64,000 nucleotides of DNA from assembly GCA_964247385.1 (NCBI GenBank), contig CAXTUB010000010.1:37736-101735 (forward strand), in the 5' to 3' direction. The DNA comes from TMP-86 sp964247385. GTDB taxonomy: Bacteria; Pseudomonadota; Gammaproteobacteria; Steroidobacterales; Steroidobacteraceae. The notes under the pieces were generated by a model. That model was not told where the DNA came from. It did no database searches and saw only the letters and a program-made list of their open reading frames with translations. The number at the start of each line of letters is the position of its first letter. Position 1 is the stretch's first letter. A program made the translations under genes and the position numbers. Below are positions 25,662 to 34,841 of the stretch, one piece after another.

Positions 25662-25829
25662 ATGCGGTTAGTCAAGTGGACACTGGCAAGCGTTTTGGCA
25701 TTGCTGTCGGCATGCGTCGTGGCGCCGATCGGCCCACCGCCGCGAGCGTACGTGGGTGCGCGCGTGGTCGTGGCTCCGGTGGTCGTACGACCTTATTACT
25801 ATCGGCCCTACTATCGGCCTTATTACTGA
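25662..25829 (+). CDS. Small lipoprotein with a Tyr/Pro/Arg tail
   Basis: A 55-residue protein with a GAGGAG ribosome binding site about 7 nt before its ATG. It has a positively charged start, a hydrophobic helix and a lipobox (LLSAC, Cys at about 16), then a short Pro/Val segment and a tail of PYY repeats (RPYYYRPYYRPYY). Lipidation and export to the envelope are inferred from the signal. No function is known to me. It is divergent from lipA and converges with murU, 28 bp away. Confidence 0.7.
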   Translation: MRLVKWTLASVLALLSACVVAPIGPPPRAYVGARVVVAPVVVRPYYYRPYYRPYY

Positions 25830-25857
25830 GGCCCGGAAGCTGCGCATGCAAACTGCG

Positions 25858-26547
25858 TCATGCCGAGTGACGTAGGGTTTGATCCAGCCGCTGCAATCGT
25901 TGCGCAGTGCCGACATCTTCCCACAGGCCGTCATGCACTTGCGCAGTAACGCGGTGTGCGCGAATGGCGCGCTCGAGGAGGGGGCGCAAGGGAAATGCAC
26001 CGCCGCCGCACCCCTGGAAAAAGTTTTCGCGATACACGGCAACGCCGGAAAAGGTGTAGGTCTGGCTGGATTCATCGCGCAGCTGCGCGTGTGTGCCATC
26101 GAACCCGAAGTCGCCTTGCGCGTGGTGCGGCGGGTTTGGCACCAGTATCAAATGGGCCAGCGCCTCTTCGGCGAGGGCTAGCCGCCAGTAGGCGATGTCC
26201 GAATACACATCGCCATTGACCACGGCGAACACGCCGGGCGTGAGCCATTGCAGCGCCCGAAAAATACCGCCGCCCGTTTCCAACGCTCGAGGCGCCTCCT
26301 CGCTGTACGTGATGCGAACGCCATAATCGCGGCCATCACCCAAGTACGCGCGAATCTGCTCGCCCAGCCATGCCAGATTGATCACGATGCGGTCCATTCC
26401 CGCACTCGCCAGTGCTTCGACGTGATGCTGAATGAGCGGCTTGCCGCCCACCGCGAGCAGGGGCTTAGGCGTGCGATCGGTGAGCGGCCGAAGCCGCTCG
26501 CCGCGTCCCGCCGCGAGAATCATCGCCCGCTGCGGCGACTCGGTCAT
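25858..26547 (-). CDS. murU: N-acetylmuramate-1-phosphate uridylyltransferase MurU
   Basis: MurU makes UDP-MurNAc from MurNAc-1-P and UTP in the peptidoglycan recycling bypass described in Pseudomonas. The 229-residue nucleotidyltransferase has the signature MILAAGRGERLRPLTDRTPKPLL at the N terminus, with the substrate segment GKPLIQHHVEAL and the metal Asp in VVNGDVYSD. ATG 26547 overlaps the amgK stop by 4 nt. The coupling to amgK and the nearby divergent lptD match P. putida, which supports MurU over a generic sugar nucleotidyltransferase. Confidence 0.92.
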   Translation of the reverse strand: MTESPQRAMILAAGRGERLRPLTDRTPKPLLAVGGKPLIQHHVEALASAGMDRIVINLAWLGEQIRAYLGDGRDYGVRITYSEEAPRALETGGGIFRALQWLTPGVFAVVNGDVYSDIAYWRLALAEEALAHLILVPNPPHHAQGDFGFDGTHAQLRDESSQTYTFSGVAVYRENFFQGCGGGAFPLRPLLERAIRAHRVTAQVHDGLWEDVGTAQRLQRLDQTLRHSA

Positions 26548-27626
26548 GCGCGCTCTATCGCCGCGCCTTCGCGAGCCTGTGCTGCGCGAAAAGCTGGCTC
26601 GAGCTCTACGAGCAAGCGGCGGAGCGGCTTCAACTCCGAATAACGTTTCGCGGCGTCGAGCGCATAGTCGAAGACCAAGGGCAGGTCGTTCAAATAGCCC
26701 CTCTTGCCGTCGCGATACCAGAGGCGCGCAAAAATTCCGAGCACTTTGAGGTGCCGCTGCAAGCCCATCCAATCGAACCAGCGCAAGAACACGTTTTCGC
26801 CGGCGCCTGCCGCGCTGGCGCCGCGCTCATCCAATGCCCGCCGCCGAAACTCGAGCGCCCATGAGCGTACGCGCTCTTCCGGCCAAGCGATGTAACAATC
26901 CTTGAGCAAGGACACGAGATCGTAGGTGACGGGCCCGATCACGGCATCTTGAAAATCGAGCACCCCCGGAGCACACGGCGCGCAGACCAACAAGTTGCGC
27001 GAATGGAAATCCCGGTGCACGAACACTTGCGGCTGCTCGAGGGCGCTGGCAATGAGCTGCTCGAAGATTTTTTGAAGGACACCTTGCATCTCGGCATTCA
27101 GCGCAACGCCGAGATGCCGCCTCAAGAACCACTCCGGCATCAGCTCCATCTCCGCCTGCAAGCGCGGTGCATCGTAGGCCGGCAACCCCGCGACTCGCGG
27201 ATCAATGCCGCTTTGCATGCGCAGCAGCGTGCTCAGCGCGTCGCGATACAAATCATCGGCCCGCCGCGAATCGGTCAGAGCAGGCAGGTAGAGCTGCGAT
27301 CCCAGATCGCTCAACAGCAACAGGCCCCGCGCCGTATCGCTGGCCAGTACTTGCGGCACGTTGATTTGCGCTGTGCGCAACAATTGCGCGACGTGCAGGA
27401 ACGGCTGCAGATTTTCTTTGTTCGGCGGCGCGTCCATGACGATGAACGTAGGCTGCGCCTGGCCTCGGCCGTGCCCGTATACGCGAAAATATCGTCGGAA
27501 GCTTGCGTCCGCCGAGGCAGGCTCGATGCGCGCCGCAGGCATTCGCAGTTCATTCTGGACCCAGCGACGCAACGTTTCGAATCGCTGGTCGCCTTCGTCG
27601 TCCGCCATGCGCTTCTCGACATCCAT
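26544..27626 (-). CDS. amgK: Anomeric MurNAc/GlcNAc kinase AmgK
   Basis: AmgK phosphorylates MurNAc or GlcNAc at the anomeric hydroxyl, feeding MurU. The 360-residue protein belongs to the aminoglycoside phosphotransferase-like kinases: the catalytic HRDFHSRN motif lies at about 204-211 and the metal motif VLDFQDAVIGP follows, with GLLLLSDLGSQLYL in the N-lobe. ATG 27626 is used; ATG 27608 is equally possible, and the frame stays open upstream without homology. It is divergent from lptD. Confidence 0.92.
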   Translation of the reverse strand: MDVEKRMADDEGDQRFETLRRWVQNELRMPAARIEPASADASFRRYFRVYGHGRGQAQPTFIVMDAPPNKENLQPFLHVAQLLRTAQINVPQVLASDTARGLLLLSDLGSQLYLPALTDSRRADDLYRDALSTLLRMQSGIDPRVAGLPAYDAPRLQAEMELMPEWFLRRHLGVALNAEMQGVLQKIFEQLIASALEQPQVFVHRDFHSRNLLVCAPCAPGVLDFQDAVIGPVTYDLVSLLKDCYIAWPEERVRSWALEFRRRALDERGASAAGAGENVFLRWFDWMGLQRHLKVLGIFARLWYRDGKRGYLNDLPLVFDYALDAAKRYSELKPLRRLLVELEPAFRAAQAREGAAIERA

Positions 27627-27658
27627 CGCCGCCCATGCGGCGGTGCGAGTATAGCGAC

Positions 27659-27664
27659 TATAAT
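27659..27664 (+). promoter_or_regulatory. Candidate -10 box for lptD
   Basis: TATAAT on the plus strand lies 61 bp before the lptD start in the amgK-lptD divergent gap. No good -35 is visible 16-18 bp upstream. On the minus strand TATACT and TATAGT overlap the same stretch and could serve amgK, so the divergent promoters may share this AT-rich core. Confidence 0.3.
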
Positions 27665-27725
27665 CGGCGCCGCTCGCCATGCCGTTCTGCTCGAGGATCC
27701 GTCGCGCCTTGATCAAGTATTTCTT

Positions 27726-29957
27726 TTGACCAAGTTTTTATTCGCCGCAGTGTTGCTTGCGATGTGCGCTGCGGGTGCCGCGCGCGCCGCCGACCTCTGC
27801 CCGCCGCCGCCGGCTCGTGCACCGAAAGTCGTCAAGGATGCACACGCTGATTTATCGTTCGAGGGCGAGCCGCGCCCCGCCGACGAATCGCCGGACCAGC
27901 GCGTACACATTGAAAGCGACAATGCGAGCGTGGGCGAGGATGGCCAAGCCGAGCTTTCCGGGTCGGTAGTGATGCGGCAGGGCGAACGGAGTCTTGCGGC
28001 CGATGCGCTGCACTACGATCGCAACACGGGCAAAGCCGACGTACGCGGCAAAGTCGAGTTCGAAGATCCGCAGTTGCGCTTGCGGGGCAACGACGGCACG
28101 TTCGATACGGCCGGTAACGCGCTGGTTCATGGCGGCAGCTTCGAATTCCTGGATCGCCAGGGCCGCGGCACCGCGGAGCAAATCTCGCTGAGCAACGCGG
28201 GCCAGCTCGATCTCGGCGTCGTCCGGTATACGACGTGCCCGGCAAACAATCGCGATTGGCTGCTCAAAGCGAAGAATCTGCATTTGGACACGGCCAAACA
28301 AGAAGGCTCCGGCCACAATGTACTGCTGCGCGTCAAAGACGTGCCGATCTTTTACACGCCTTACATATCGTTCCCTCTGGGCGATGCACGCAAGAGCGGC
28401 TTTCTATTTCCCACCTTCGGCAATTCCAGCCGGAGCGGTCTTGAATTCGGATTGCCGTACTACTTCAATCTCGCTCCGAACTACGATCTGACCCTCGAGC
28501 CTGGCCTGCACGAGCAGCGCGGCGCCTATCTAGGCGATCACTTTCGCTATCTGACCGAGCGCAGTCATGGCGATCTGGAAGGCAATTATTTGCCCGACGA
28601 CTCCAAGACCGGCTTCACGCGCGCATACACGCACCTGAAGAGCGTGACGGATTTTCGCTCTGACATGCGGCTCGACGTGGATGCGGCCGGCGTGAGCGAC
28701 ACCAATTACTTCGAGGATTTCGCGCTCGGCTCCGAAGCGACCAGCGTGACCTTTCTCGAGCGGCGTGCGGATTTTCTTTATCAAACCGGCAATGTTCGGG
28801 TGCGCACGCAGCTGCAAAATTTCCAGACCATCGATCGCGAAATCGCCGACTTCAACCGTCCTTATTCGCGCGTGCCGCGCATCGATGCGCGCGGAGTCTG
28901 GCCTTTGGGCGGCGGCCGTTTTTCCTTTGACGTCGACGGCGAAGCCGTGAATTTCCTGCGCGATGACGGCGTGAACGGATTGAGGGTCGATGTCGAGCCC
29001 GAGCTGCATTACTCGCAGCGCGGCGCCGCGTATTTCATTGAGCCTGCGGTGGGTTGGCGCTACACGCAATATGATTTGCGCGACGAAGCTCCGGGCACCC
29101 AACGCTCGCCCTCGCGCGAATTGCCCTTCGCGCGATTCGACACCGGGCTCGTGTTCGAGCGCGTCTCCGGCTCTCACGGACAGCGTGTTCAGACGCTCGA
29201 GCCGGAGCTCGTTTACACCTATGTGCCGTACCGCAATCAGAACGACTTGCCCATTTTCGATACGGGTCTACCGGACTTGAATCTTGCGGAATTGTTCCGC
29301 ACGAACCGTTATGTGGGTGCCGACCGCGTGAGTGATGCGAATCAGGTCAGCGCCGGTGTGACGACCCGTCTCTACGAGCAATCCACCGGCGCGCAATATT
29401 TGTCCGCTACCTTGGGCCAGACACGCTACTTCAAGACGCCGCGGGTCGCGCTGCCGGGTGAAGAGGACAGCAAGGGCAGCGCATCGAATCTCGTAGCTCA
29501 GTTGGTGCTGACGGCGTACAAGAACTGGAACTTGAACTTCGAGCATGAATGGAGCCCGTCGCAGGATGAGTTCGAACGCTCGGAGACGGTATTGCAGTAC
29601 AAGCTCGACCCGACGCGGGTGGTCAATGTCGGCTATCGCTACCGTCGCGGGCTTCTCGAGCAGTGGGATACGTCGTTTGGCTGGCCGCTGGGACCGCACT
29701 GGGACTTGGTTGGCCGCTATGTCTACTCGGCGCGCGACAAGCAAACCATCGAGCAAGTGGCTGGCTTCGAATATAAGAGCTGCTGCTGGCGTGTGCAGCT
29801 CATTCACCGCCGCTACGTCAGCAGCCGTACCGGGCAACTCGACCACTCGATTGCGCTACAATTGCAACTTGTCGGCTTGAGCTCGGTCGGAAAGTCGAGC
29901 GATACATTCCTGGAGCGTTCCATCCGCGGCTATTCCACCCGCACCACGGCCCCTTGA
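27726..29957 (+). CDS. lptD: LPS-assembly outer-membrane protein LptD
   Basis: LptD is the 26-strand outer-membrane barrel that, with LptE, inserts lipopolysaccharide in the outer leaflet. The 743-residue precursor has a signal peptide (TKFLFAAVLLAMCAAGAARA), an OstA jellyroll domain (about 55-170) and a C-terminal barrel with alternating aromatic strands. Cysteines expected for the essential disulfides are present: one just after the signal (ADLCPPPP), one in TTCPANNRDW and the late CC pair in KSCCWRVQL. The start is placed at TTG 27726, which gives the best signal peptide; no ATG does so. surA follows 10 nt later. Confidence 0.94.
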   Translation: MTKFLFAAVLLAMCAAGAARAADLCPPPPARAPKVVKDAHADLSFEGEPRPADESPDQRVHIESDNASVGEDGQAELSGSVVMRQGERSLAADALHYDRNTGKADVRGKVEFEDPQLRLRGNDGTFDTAGNALVHGGSFEFLDRQGRGTAEQISLSNAGQLDLGVVRYTTCPANNRDWLLKAKNLHLDTAKQEGSGHNVLLRVKDVPIFYTPYISFPLGDARKSGFLFPTFGNSSRSGLEFGLPYYFNLAPNYDLTLEPGLHEQRGAYLGDHFRYLTERSHGDLEGNYLPDDSKTGFTRAYTHLKSVTDFRSDMRLDVDAAGVSDTNYFEDFALGSEATSVTFLERRADFLYQTGNVRVRTQLQNFQTIDREIADFNRPYSRVPRIDARGVWPLGGGRFSFDVDGEAVNFLRDDGVNGLRVDVEPELHYSQRGAAYFIEPAVGWRYTQYDLRDEAPGTQRSPSRELPFARFDTGLVFERVSGSHGQRVQTLEPELVYTYVPYRNQNDLPIFDTGLPDLNLAELFRTNRYVGADRVSDANQVSAGVTTRLYEQSTGAQYLSATLGQTRYFKTPRVALPGEEDSKGSASNLVAQLVLTAYKNWNLNFEHEWSPSQDEFERSETVLQYKLDPTRVVNVGYRYRRGLLEQWDTSFGWPLGPHWDLVGRYVYSARDKQTIEQVAGFEYKSCCWRVQLIHRRYVSSRTGQLDHSIALQLQLVGLSSVGKSSDTFLERSIRGYSTRTTAP

Positions 29958-29967
29958 AGTGCCGACG

Positions 29968-31266
29968 ATGCGCAAGATCTTTTTTTTATGCATGGCGCTC
30001 AGCCTTCCCTCCCCGTGGGTCGGTGCTCAGACGCGCGATATCGGCAGTCATGGAGAGCTCCTCGACCGGATTGCCGCAGTGGTCAACGACGGCATCGTGC
30101 TGAAGAGCGAGCTCGATTCGCAGCTCGACTCGGTCGCGAAGCGTCTGGAAGAACAGAAGGTCGAGCTGCCGTCGCAAAGCGTGCTCAAGCAGCAAGTATT
30201 GGAACGCCTGGTGTTGCAGGAGGTGCAGTGGCAGCGCGCATCTAAAATCGGCCTGTCGATTCCCGATGAGCAGTTGAACGAAGCGCTGCAGGATGTCGCG
30301 GTCCGCAACAAGATCGCGTTCGATAAGCTGCCCGACGCCTTGCAGGCGCAAGGCATCGACTACAAGCACTACCGCGAGTCCATACGCCGCGAGATGACCT
30401 TGAGCGTGCTGCGCCAGCGCGACGTGATCGCTCACATCAACGTCACGCCGCGCGAGCTTGATCAATATCTCGCCCGGCAACAGAACGCCGCGGCAAACGA
30501 TGAATTCAACGTATCGCACATTCTGCTGTCCTTGCCGGCCGCAGCCAACCCATCGCAAATCGCCGAGATCACCAAGAAGGCTCAGGATCTCTCAGCGCGC
30601 GCGCGCGCGGGCGAGGATTTCGGTCAACTCGCCATCGCGAACTCGAACGGTCAAACAGCGCTCGACGGCGGCGCGCTCGGTTGGCGCAAAGGCGCCCAAA
30701 TGCCGCAGTTCATTCTCGATGCGGTCACCAAGATGAAGCCCGGCGAGATCAGCGACCCCATGCGCACGCCGAGCGGCTTTCACATCGTCAAGCTCAACGA
30801 GCGCCGCGGTGGCGAGGCCCAGGTCATCGTGAATCAAGTTCACGTGCGACACATTCTCATGAAGCCGAACGAGCTCGACGATGACGAGACCGTGCGCCAG
30901 AAGCTCGCCAAGATTCGTGAACGCGTTCTGCAAGGCGAGGATTTCTCCGGCATTGCTTCGACCACATCGGAAGATCCGGGCTCGGCGCCCGATGGGGGCG
31001 ATCTGGGCTGGACGGGGCCGGGCACTTTCGTGCCCGAGTTCGACAAGGCCATCGCCGATTTGAAAACCAACCAGATCAGCGAGCCGTTCAAGACGCGCTA
31101 CGGCTGGCACATCGTGCAAATGTTGGGCACGCGCACGTACGACAGCACGGACGACGTGCGCCGGCAAAAAGCGTATGCCGCAATTCGAGAAAGTAAGTCG
31201 GACGAAGAAACGGAGTTGTGGCTGCGCCGGCTGCGGGACGAAGCGTTCGTAGAGTACAAAATGTAG
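29968..31266 (+). CDS. surA: Periplasmic chaperone/isomerase SurA
   Basis: SurA escorts outer-membrane barrels such as LptD through the periplasm. The 432-residue protein has a signal peptide (RKIFFLCMALSLPSPWVGA), the N-terminal chaperone domain (DRIAAVVNDGIVLKSELD), and two parvulin domains beginning FNVSHILLSLP and VHVRHILMKPNE, then the C-terminal helix. ATG 29968 has GAAG about 8 nt upstream; GTG 29959 is the alternative. The lptD-surA-pdxA-rsmA-apaG-apaH order is conserved in gammaproteobacteria. Confidence 0.96.
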   Translation: MRKIFFLCMALSLPSPWVGAQTRDIGSHGELLDRIAAVVNDGIVLKSELDSQLDSVAKRLEEQKVELPSQSVLKQQVLERLVLQEVQWQRASKIGLSIPDEQLNEALQDVAVRNKIAFDKLPDALQAQGIDYKHYRESIRREMTLSVLRQRDVIAHINVTPRELDQYLARQQNAAANDEFNVSHILLSLPAAANPSQIAEITKKAQDLSARARAGEDFGQLAIANSNGQTALDGGALGWRKGAQMPQFILDAVTKMKPGEISDPMRTPSGFHIVKLNERRGGEAQVIVNQVHVRHILMKPNELDDDETVRQKLAKIRERVLQGEDFSGIASTTSEDPGSAPDGGDLGWTGPGTFVPEFDKAIADLKTNQISEPFKTRYGWHIVQMLGTRTYDSTDDVRRQKAYAAIRESKSDEETELWLRRLRDEAFVEYKM

Positions 31267-32243
31267 CTGCGCCGCGGGTGGTGGTCACTTCCGGCGAGCC
31301 CGCCGGCATTGGCCCCGACGTGTGCGTTGCGCTGGCTGCGAGCGATTGGGATTGCGAGCTCGTGGTGGCGGGCGATGCGCGCCTGCTCGCTGCGGCCGCC
31401 GCCGCTCTCGGCATCACCCTGCGCCTGCGTGCATATGAGCGCAGCTCGCCCGCTCAGCCCCATCGCGCCGGCGAGTTGTGCGTGCTCGACATGGCGTGCG
31501 CTGTGCCAAGCACGCCAGGCGTGCTGGACGTGCGCAACTCACACTACGTCATCGAGCTGTTGGATCGAGCGTGCGATGGCTGCTTGACAGGCGAGTTCGC
31601 CGCCATGGTCACCGCGCCCGTGCAAAAGAGCATTCTCTTGGACGCGGGCTTTGCTTTTTCCGGCCATACCGAATATCTCGCGCAGCGCGCGCACGCGGCA
31701 CTGCCCGTGATGATGCTGGTCGGCGGCGGTTTGCGGGTCGCTCTGGTCACCACGCATCTGGCGCTCGCGCAGGTGCCGGCCGCCATTACGCGCGAGCGCC
31801 TGCTCGACACGTTAGTCATCGTGCATGACGCGCTTCGCGACACCTTCAAAATTCCGCAGCCGCGGATGTTGGTGCTGGGGTTGAATCCGCACGCCGGCGA
31901 GCGTGGTCATTTGGGACGCGAGGAAATTGAAGTCATCGAGCCCGTGCTCGCCCAGCTGCGCACGCAAGGCGTGGATGCGCGCGGCCCAGTGCCTGCGGAT
32001 ACGGCTTTCGGGCCCAAGAATCTGCAGCAAGTGGAAGCGGTGGTCGCGATGTATCACGACCAAGGCCTGCCCGTTCTCAAACATGCATCGTTCGGCGAGG
32101 CAGTGAACGTGACGCTCGGTCTGCCGTTCGTGCGCACCAGCGTCGATCATGGCACGGCGCTCGATCTGGCGCGGTCGGGCCGGGCAGACCCCGGAAGCAT
32201 GCGCGCCGCGCTGCGCCTCGCCATCGACCTTGCGCGCTCGTGA
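31218..32243 (+). CDS. pdxA: 4-hydroxythreonine-4-phosphate dehydrogenase PdxA
   Basis: PdxA oxidises 4-phosphohydroxy-L-threonine with NAD in the DXP-dependent pyridoxal phosphate route. Landmarks are VVVTSGEPAGIGPDV at the N terminus, GHTEYLAQR, the GLNPHAGERGHLGREE segment, the metal histidines of YHDQGLPVLKH and GLPFVRTSVDHGTALDLA. The start is uncertain: GTG 31218 has an AG-rich region upstream but overlaps surA by 49 nt; GTG 31278, 12 nt after surA, begins right at the conserved core. The stop overlaps rsmA (GTGA). Confidence 0.93.
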   Translation: MAAPAAGRSVRRVQNVAAPRVVVTSGEPAGIGPDVCVALAASDWDCELVVAGDARLLAAAAAALGITLRLRAYERSSPAQPHRAGELCVLDMACAVPSTPGVLDVRNSHYVIELLDRACDGCLTGEFAAMVTAPVQKSILLDAGFAFSGHTEYLAQRAHAALPVMMLVGGGLRVALVTTHLALAQVPAAITRERLLDTLVIVHDALRDTFKIPQPRMLVLGLNPHAGERGHLGREEIEVIEPVLAQLRTQGVDARGPVPADTAFGPKNLQQVEAVVAMYHDQGLPVLKHASFGEAVNVTLGLPFVRTSVDHGTALDLARSGRADPGSMRAALRLAIDLARS

Positions 32244-33058
32244 GCGCGCCGGTCCGCAAGCGCTTTGGACAACATTTCCTGCGCGATCCGCGCATCGTGC
32301 GCGAGCTCGTCGAGCGCATTGCACCGCAGCCTCACGATCGTCTGGTCGAGATCGGTCCGGGCCAGGGGGCGCTGACCTTCTGCCTCACGCAATGGTTGAG
32401 CACCTTCGACGTCATCGAAATCGATCGCGATCTGGCTGCGGGTCTGGCAAGCGACTCGCGCGCCGCAGGCCTGCGCATTCACGCGCGCGATGCGCTGCGC
32501 GTCGATTTCGCTGCGTTGGCTGGCGCTGGGGCGCCTTTGCGCATCGTGGGCAATCTGCCCTACAACATTTCCACGCCGTTTCTGTTTCACCTGCGTGAGC
32601 ATCGCCAAGTGATTGCCGACATGCATTTCATGCTGCAAAAAGAAGTGGTGGATCGCATCGTGGCGTCGCCCGGCTCGAAGGATTATGGACGTCTCACGGT
32701 GATGTTGGCCACGTGCATGCGCGCCGAGCATCTGTTCGATGTGCCGCGCACCGCGTTTGCCCCACAGCCGCGGGTGGATTCGGCCGTTCTGCGGCTGGCG
32801 CCGCGCCCCACGGCGCTGTCGGCCTCCGAGACACGCGCGTTGGAACACATCGTGCGCGCCGCGTTCTCGCATCGGCGCAAGACACTGCGCAATGCGCTGC
32901 GCGGAGTGCTCGATGCGGAGCAGATCGAATCCAGCGGCATCGATCCGGGCGTGCGCCCCGAGACACTGAGCCCCGCGCAGTTCGAGGATTTGGCTCGAAA
33001 GAGCGCGGCGGCTCGCGACGCGATGCCGTCGCAGAGTGCCGCTGCGCGCGAATTTTGA
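32240..33058 (+). CDS. rsmA: 16S rRNA (A1518/A1519) dimethyltransferase RsmA/KsgA
   Basis: RsmA dimethylates two adjacent adenines in helix 45 of 16S rRNA during late 30S assembly. The 272-residue protein begins VRKRFGQHFLRDPRIV, has the SAM motif VEIGPGQGALT at about 35-45 and the catalytic NLPYNIST motif. The start is GTG 32240, overlapping the pdxA stop. Length equals E. coli KsgA (273). Confidence 0.96.
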   Translation: MSAPVRKRFGQHFLRDPRIVRELVERIAPQPHDRLVEIGPGQGALTFCLTQWLSTFDVIEIDRDLAAGLASDSRAAGLRIHARDALRVDFAALAGAGAPLRIVGNLPYNISTPFLFHLREHRQVIADMHFMLQKEVVDRIVASPGSKDYGRLTVMLATCMRAEHLFDVPRTAFAPQPRVDSAVLRLAPRPTALSASETRALEHIVRAAFSHRRKTLRNALRGVLDAEQIESSGIDPGVRPETLSPAQFEDLARKSAAARDAMPSQSAAAREF

Positions 33059-33091
33059 GTTTCGTATATTCTTGGTCGAGGTCACCCACGC

Positions 33092-33529
33092 ATGAGCCGA
33101 TATAAGAAAATCCTGGTACTACTCGATCTGAGCGCGTCGAGCCGATTGGTTGCCGAGGCGGCGGTGGAGATGGCCGCCGGTTCGAACGCGCTGATCGTGG
33201 CGCTGCACGTGGTGGAATTCGTGCCCATCGATCCGGCCGGAGACGCCATGCTGCCCTCGCCGCCCGTCGAGTTGGAGCTGATGAAACACGCGGAAGGCGG
33301 CCTCGCAGCGCTGATCGCTTCCATGGGGGCGGTCAATGTCAAGCAGCGCATCGAGGCAGGCAATACCAAAGCGGAAATTCTGCGCGTGGCCGAAGAGGAG
33401 TCCGTCGACCTCATCGTGCTCGGGAGCCGGGAGCGGCATGGCCTCGCCATCTTGGTGAATTTCACGGAGGACACGGTGCTGCACGAAGCCCATTGCGACG
33501 TCTTATCCGTGAGATTGCCCGACGCGTGA
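33092..33529 (+). CDS. Universal stress protein family (UspA-like)
   Basis: A single 145-residue Usp domain starting YKKILVLLDLSASSR and containing ILRVAEEESVDLIVLGSRERHG. The usual ATP-binding pattern (G-2x-G-9x-G-S/T) appears degenerate: after SRERHGLA the expected GS is replaced (VNFTEDTV), so this member may not bind ATP. It sits between rsmA and apaG, inside an otherwise conserved gene order, and its stop overlaps the apaG ATG by one base. Confidence 0.88.
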   Translation: MSRYKKILVLLDLSASSRLVAEAAVEMAAGSNALIVALHVVEFVPIDPAGDAMLPSPPVELELMKHAEGGLAALIASMGAVNVKQRIEAGNTKAEILRVAEEESVDLIVLGSRERHGLAILVNFTEDTVLHEAHCDVLSVRLPDA

Positions 33530-33909
33530 TGAACGACTCTGCGCCGCGCATCCGAGTGGATGTCGAAACCTCGTACGTCGAGGAGCAGTCAGATCCGCAG
33601 GATCGCCGCTTCGTATTCGCGTACACCATCACGATCCGCAATGAGGGTCCGACTCCGGCGCGCTTGATGACGCGGCACTGGATCATCACGGACGCCAACG
33701 GCAAGGTGCAGGAAGTGCGCGGCGATGGCGTGGTCGGCGAGCAGCCCTACCTCAAGCCCGGCCAGGGCTTTCGCTATTCCAGCGGCGCCGTCATCGAGAC
33801 TCCGGTGGGCTCGATGCAAGGGAGCTATCAGATGGTGGATGACGATGGCTCACACTTCGATGCGCCCATTGCGCCGTTCCGTCTCGCCATACCCGGCGTT
33901 CTGCACTAG
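33529..33909 (+). CDS. apaG: ApaG (DUF525) protein
   Basis: A 126-residue single-domain beta-sandwich protein with the ApaG pattern: VDVETSYVEEQSDPQDRRFVFAYTITIRNEG, LMTRHWIITDANG, VRGDGVVGEQPYLKPGQGFRY and MQGSYQMVDDDG. ApaG is linked by gene order to RsmA and ApaH; its biochemical role is unclear. ATG 33529 overlaps the Usp stop (TGATG), so it is translationally coupled. Length matches E. coli (125). Confidence 0.95.
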   Translation: MNDSAPRIRVDVETSYVEEQSDPQDRRFVFAYTITIRNEGPTPARLMTRHWIITDANGKVQEVRGDGVVGEQPYLKPGQGFRYSSGAVIETPVGSMQGSYQMVDDDGSHFDAPIAPFRLAIPGVLH

Positions 33910-33973
33910 CGTTTCTGCAACCGGCGCGCTGCTTTAGCCGCCGTCAGTGACACGGCAGAGTCGAGCAAGCAGC

Positions 33974-34804
33974 ATGGCGGTGTGGGCGATCGGCGATGTG
34001 CAAGGCTGCGATGATGCCTTGGCAAAGCTTCTCGACGCCATCGACTTTCGCAGTGGGCGCGATGTCGTGTGGATCACGGGGGATTTGGTCAATCGCGGCA
34101 AGCGATCGGCCGACGTATTGCGAAGAGTGCGGCAGCTCGGCGCAAGCGCGAAGGTAGTTCTCGGCAATCACGACCTGCATTTGCTGGGCGTCGTGTTTTC
34201 CGCTGCATCGCTCCGCAAGCAAGATACGTTCAGTGATGTGCTGCAGGCGCCGGACCGTGCGTCGCTGCTCGATTGGTTGCTCGCCCGGCCGTTGGCCGTG
34301 GACGACGCCGCCCGAGGGGTTGCCATGGTGCATGCAGGCCTGCCGCCGCAATGGACATGGGACGCATCGCTTGCGCATGCGCGCGAAGCCGAACTCGCCT
34401 TGCAAGCCGACCCTGAGCATTTTTTGGCGAGCTTGTATGGCGATGAGCCCTCACTGTGGAGCGATGCGCTGCAAGGCATGGACCGGCTGCGCCTGATCGT
34501 CAACTGCTTTACACGCTTGCGCTACATCGATGCGCGTGGCGCGCTCGAGCTCGAATGCAAGGAAGCGCCCCGCCAGAATCGCGACGCCGCCTTGCAGCCT
34601 TGGTATGAGCGGCGCGATGCGCGTTGGCGCGAACGGCACGTGATTTTCGGTCATTGGTCTGCGCTGGGCTTTCATCGCGATGCCTACGCGACGTGCATCG
34701 ACACGGGTTGTGCGTGGGGGCAATCGCTGACCGCGCTGCGCATTGATGCAGCGGACACGGAAGCCGAAGTCATCCGCATCGACTGCGGCGGCTCTCCTGC
34801 GTGA
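33974..34804 (+). CDS. apaH: Symmetrical bis(5'-nucleosyl)-tetraphosphatase ApaH
   Basis: ApaH splits Ap4A and NpnN-capped RNA ends. The 276-residue metallophosphatase has the signatures WAIGDVQGCDDAL (first metal motif), WITGDLVNRGKRSADV, VLGNHDLHLLGV and the late HVIFGHWSALGF, CIDTGCAWGQSLTALRI. ATG 33974 is fixed by alignment. It ends 86 bp before a convergent gene; a 12-bp inverted repeat lies between. Confidence 0.95.
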   Translation: MAVWAIGDVQGCDDALAKLLDAIDFRSGRDVVWITGDLVNRGKRSADVLRRVRQLGASAKVVLGNHDLHLLGVVFSAASLRKQDTFSDVLQAPDRASLLDWLLARPLAVDDAARGVAMVHAGLPPQWTWDASLAHAREAELALQADPEHFLASLYGDEPSLWSDALQGMDRLRLIVNCFTRLRYIDARGALELECKEAPRQNRDAALQPWYERRDARWRERHVIFGHWSALGFHRDAYATCIDTGCAWGQSLTALRIDAADTEAEVIRIDCGGSPA

Positions 34805-34841
34805 AGCAGCGGCGAGAAAGAAGCACGCCGGCGCGAGCAAG

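Noticed and set aside
26949..27725. 5' extension of the lptD frame
   Set aside because: It runs antisense through amgK and has no homology; the signal peptide at 27726 defines the start.
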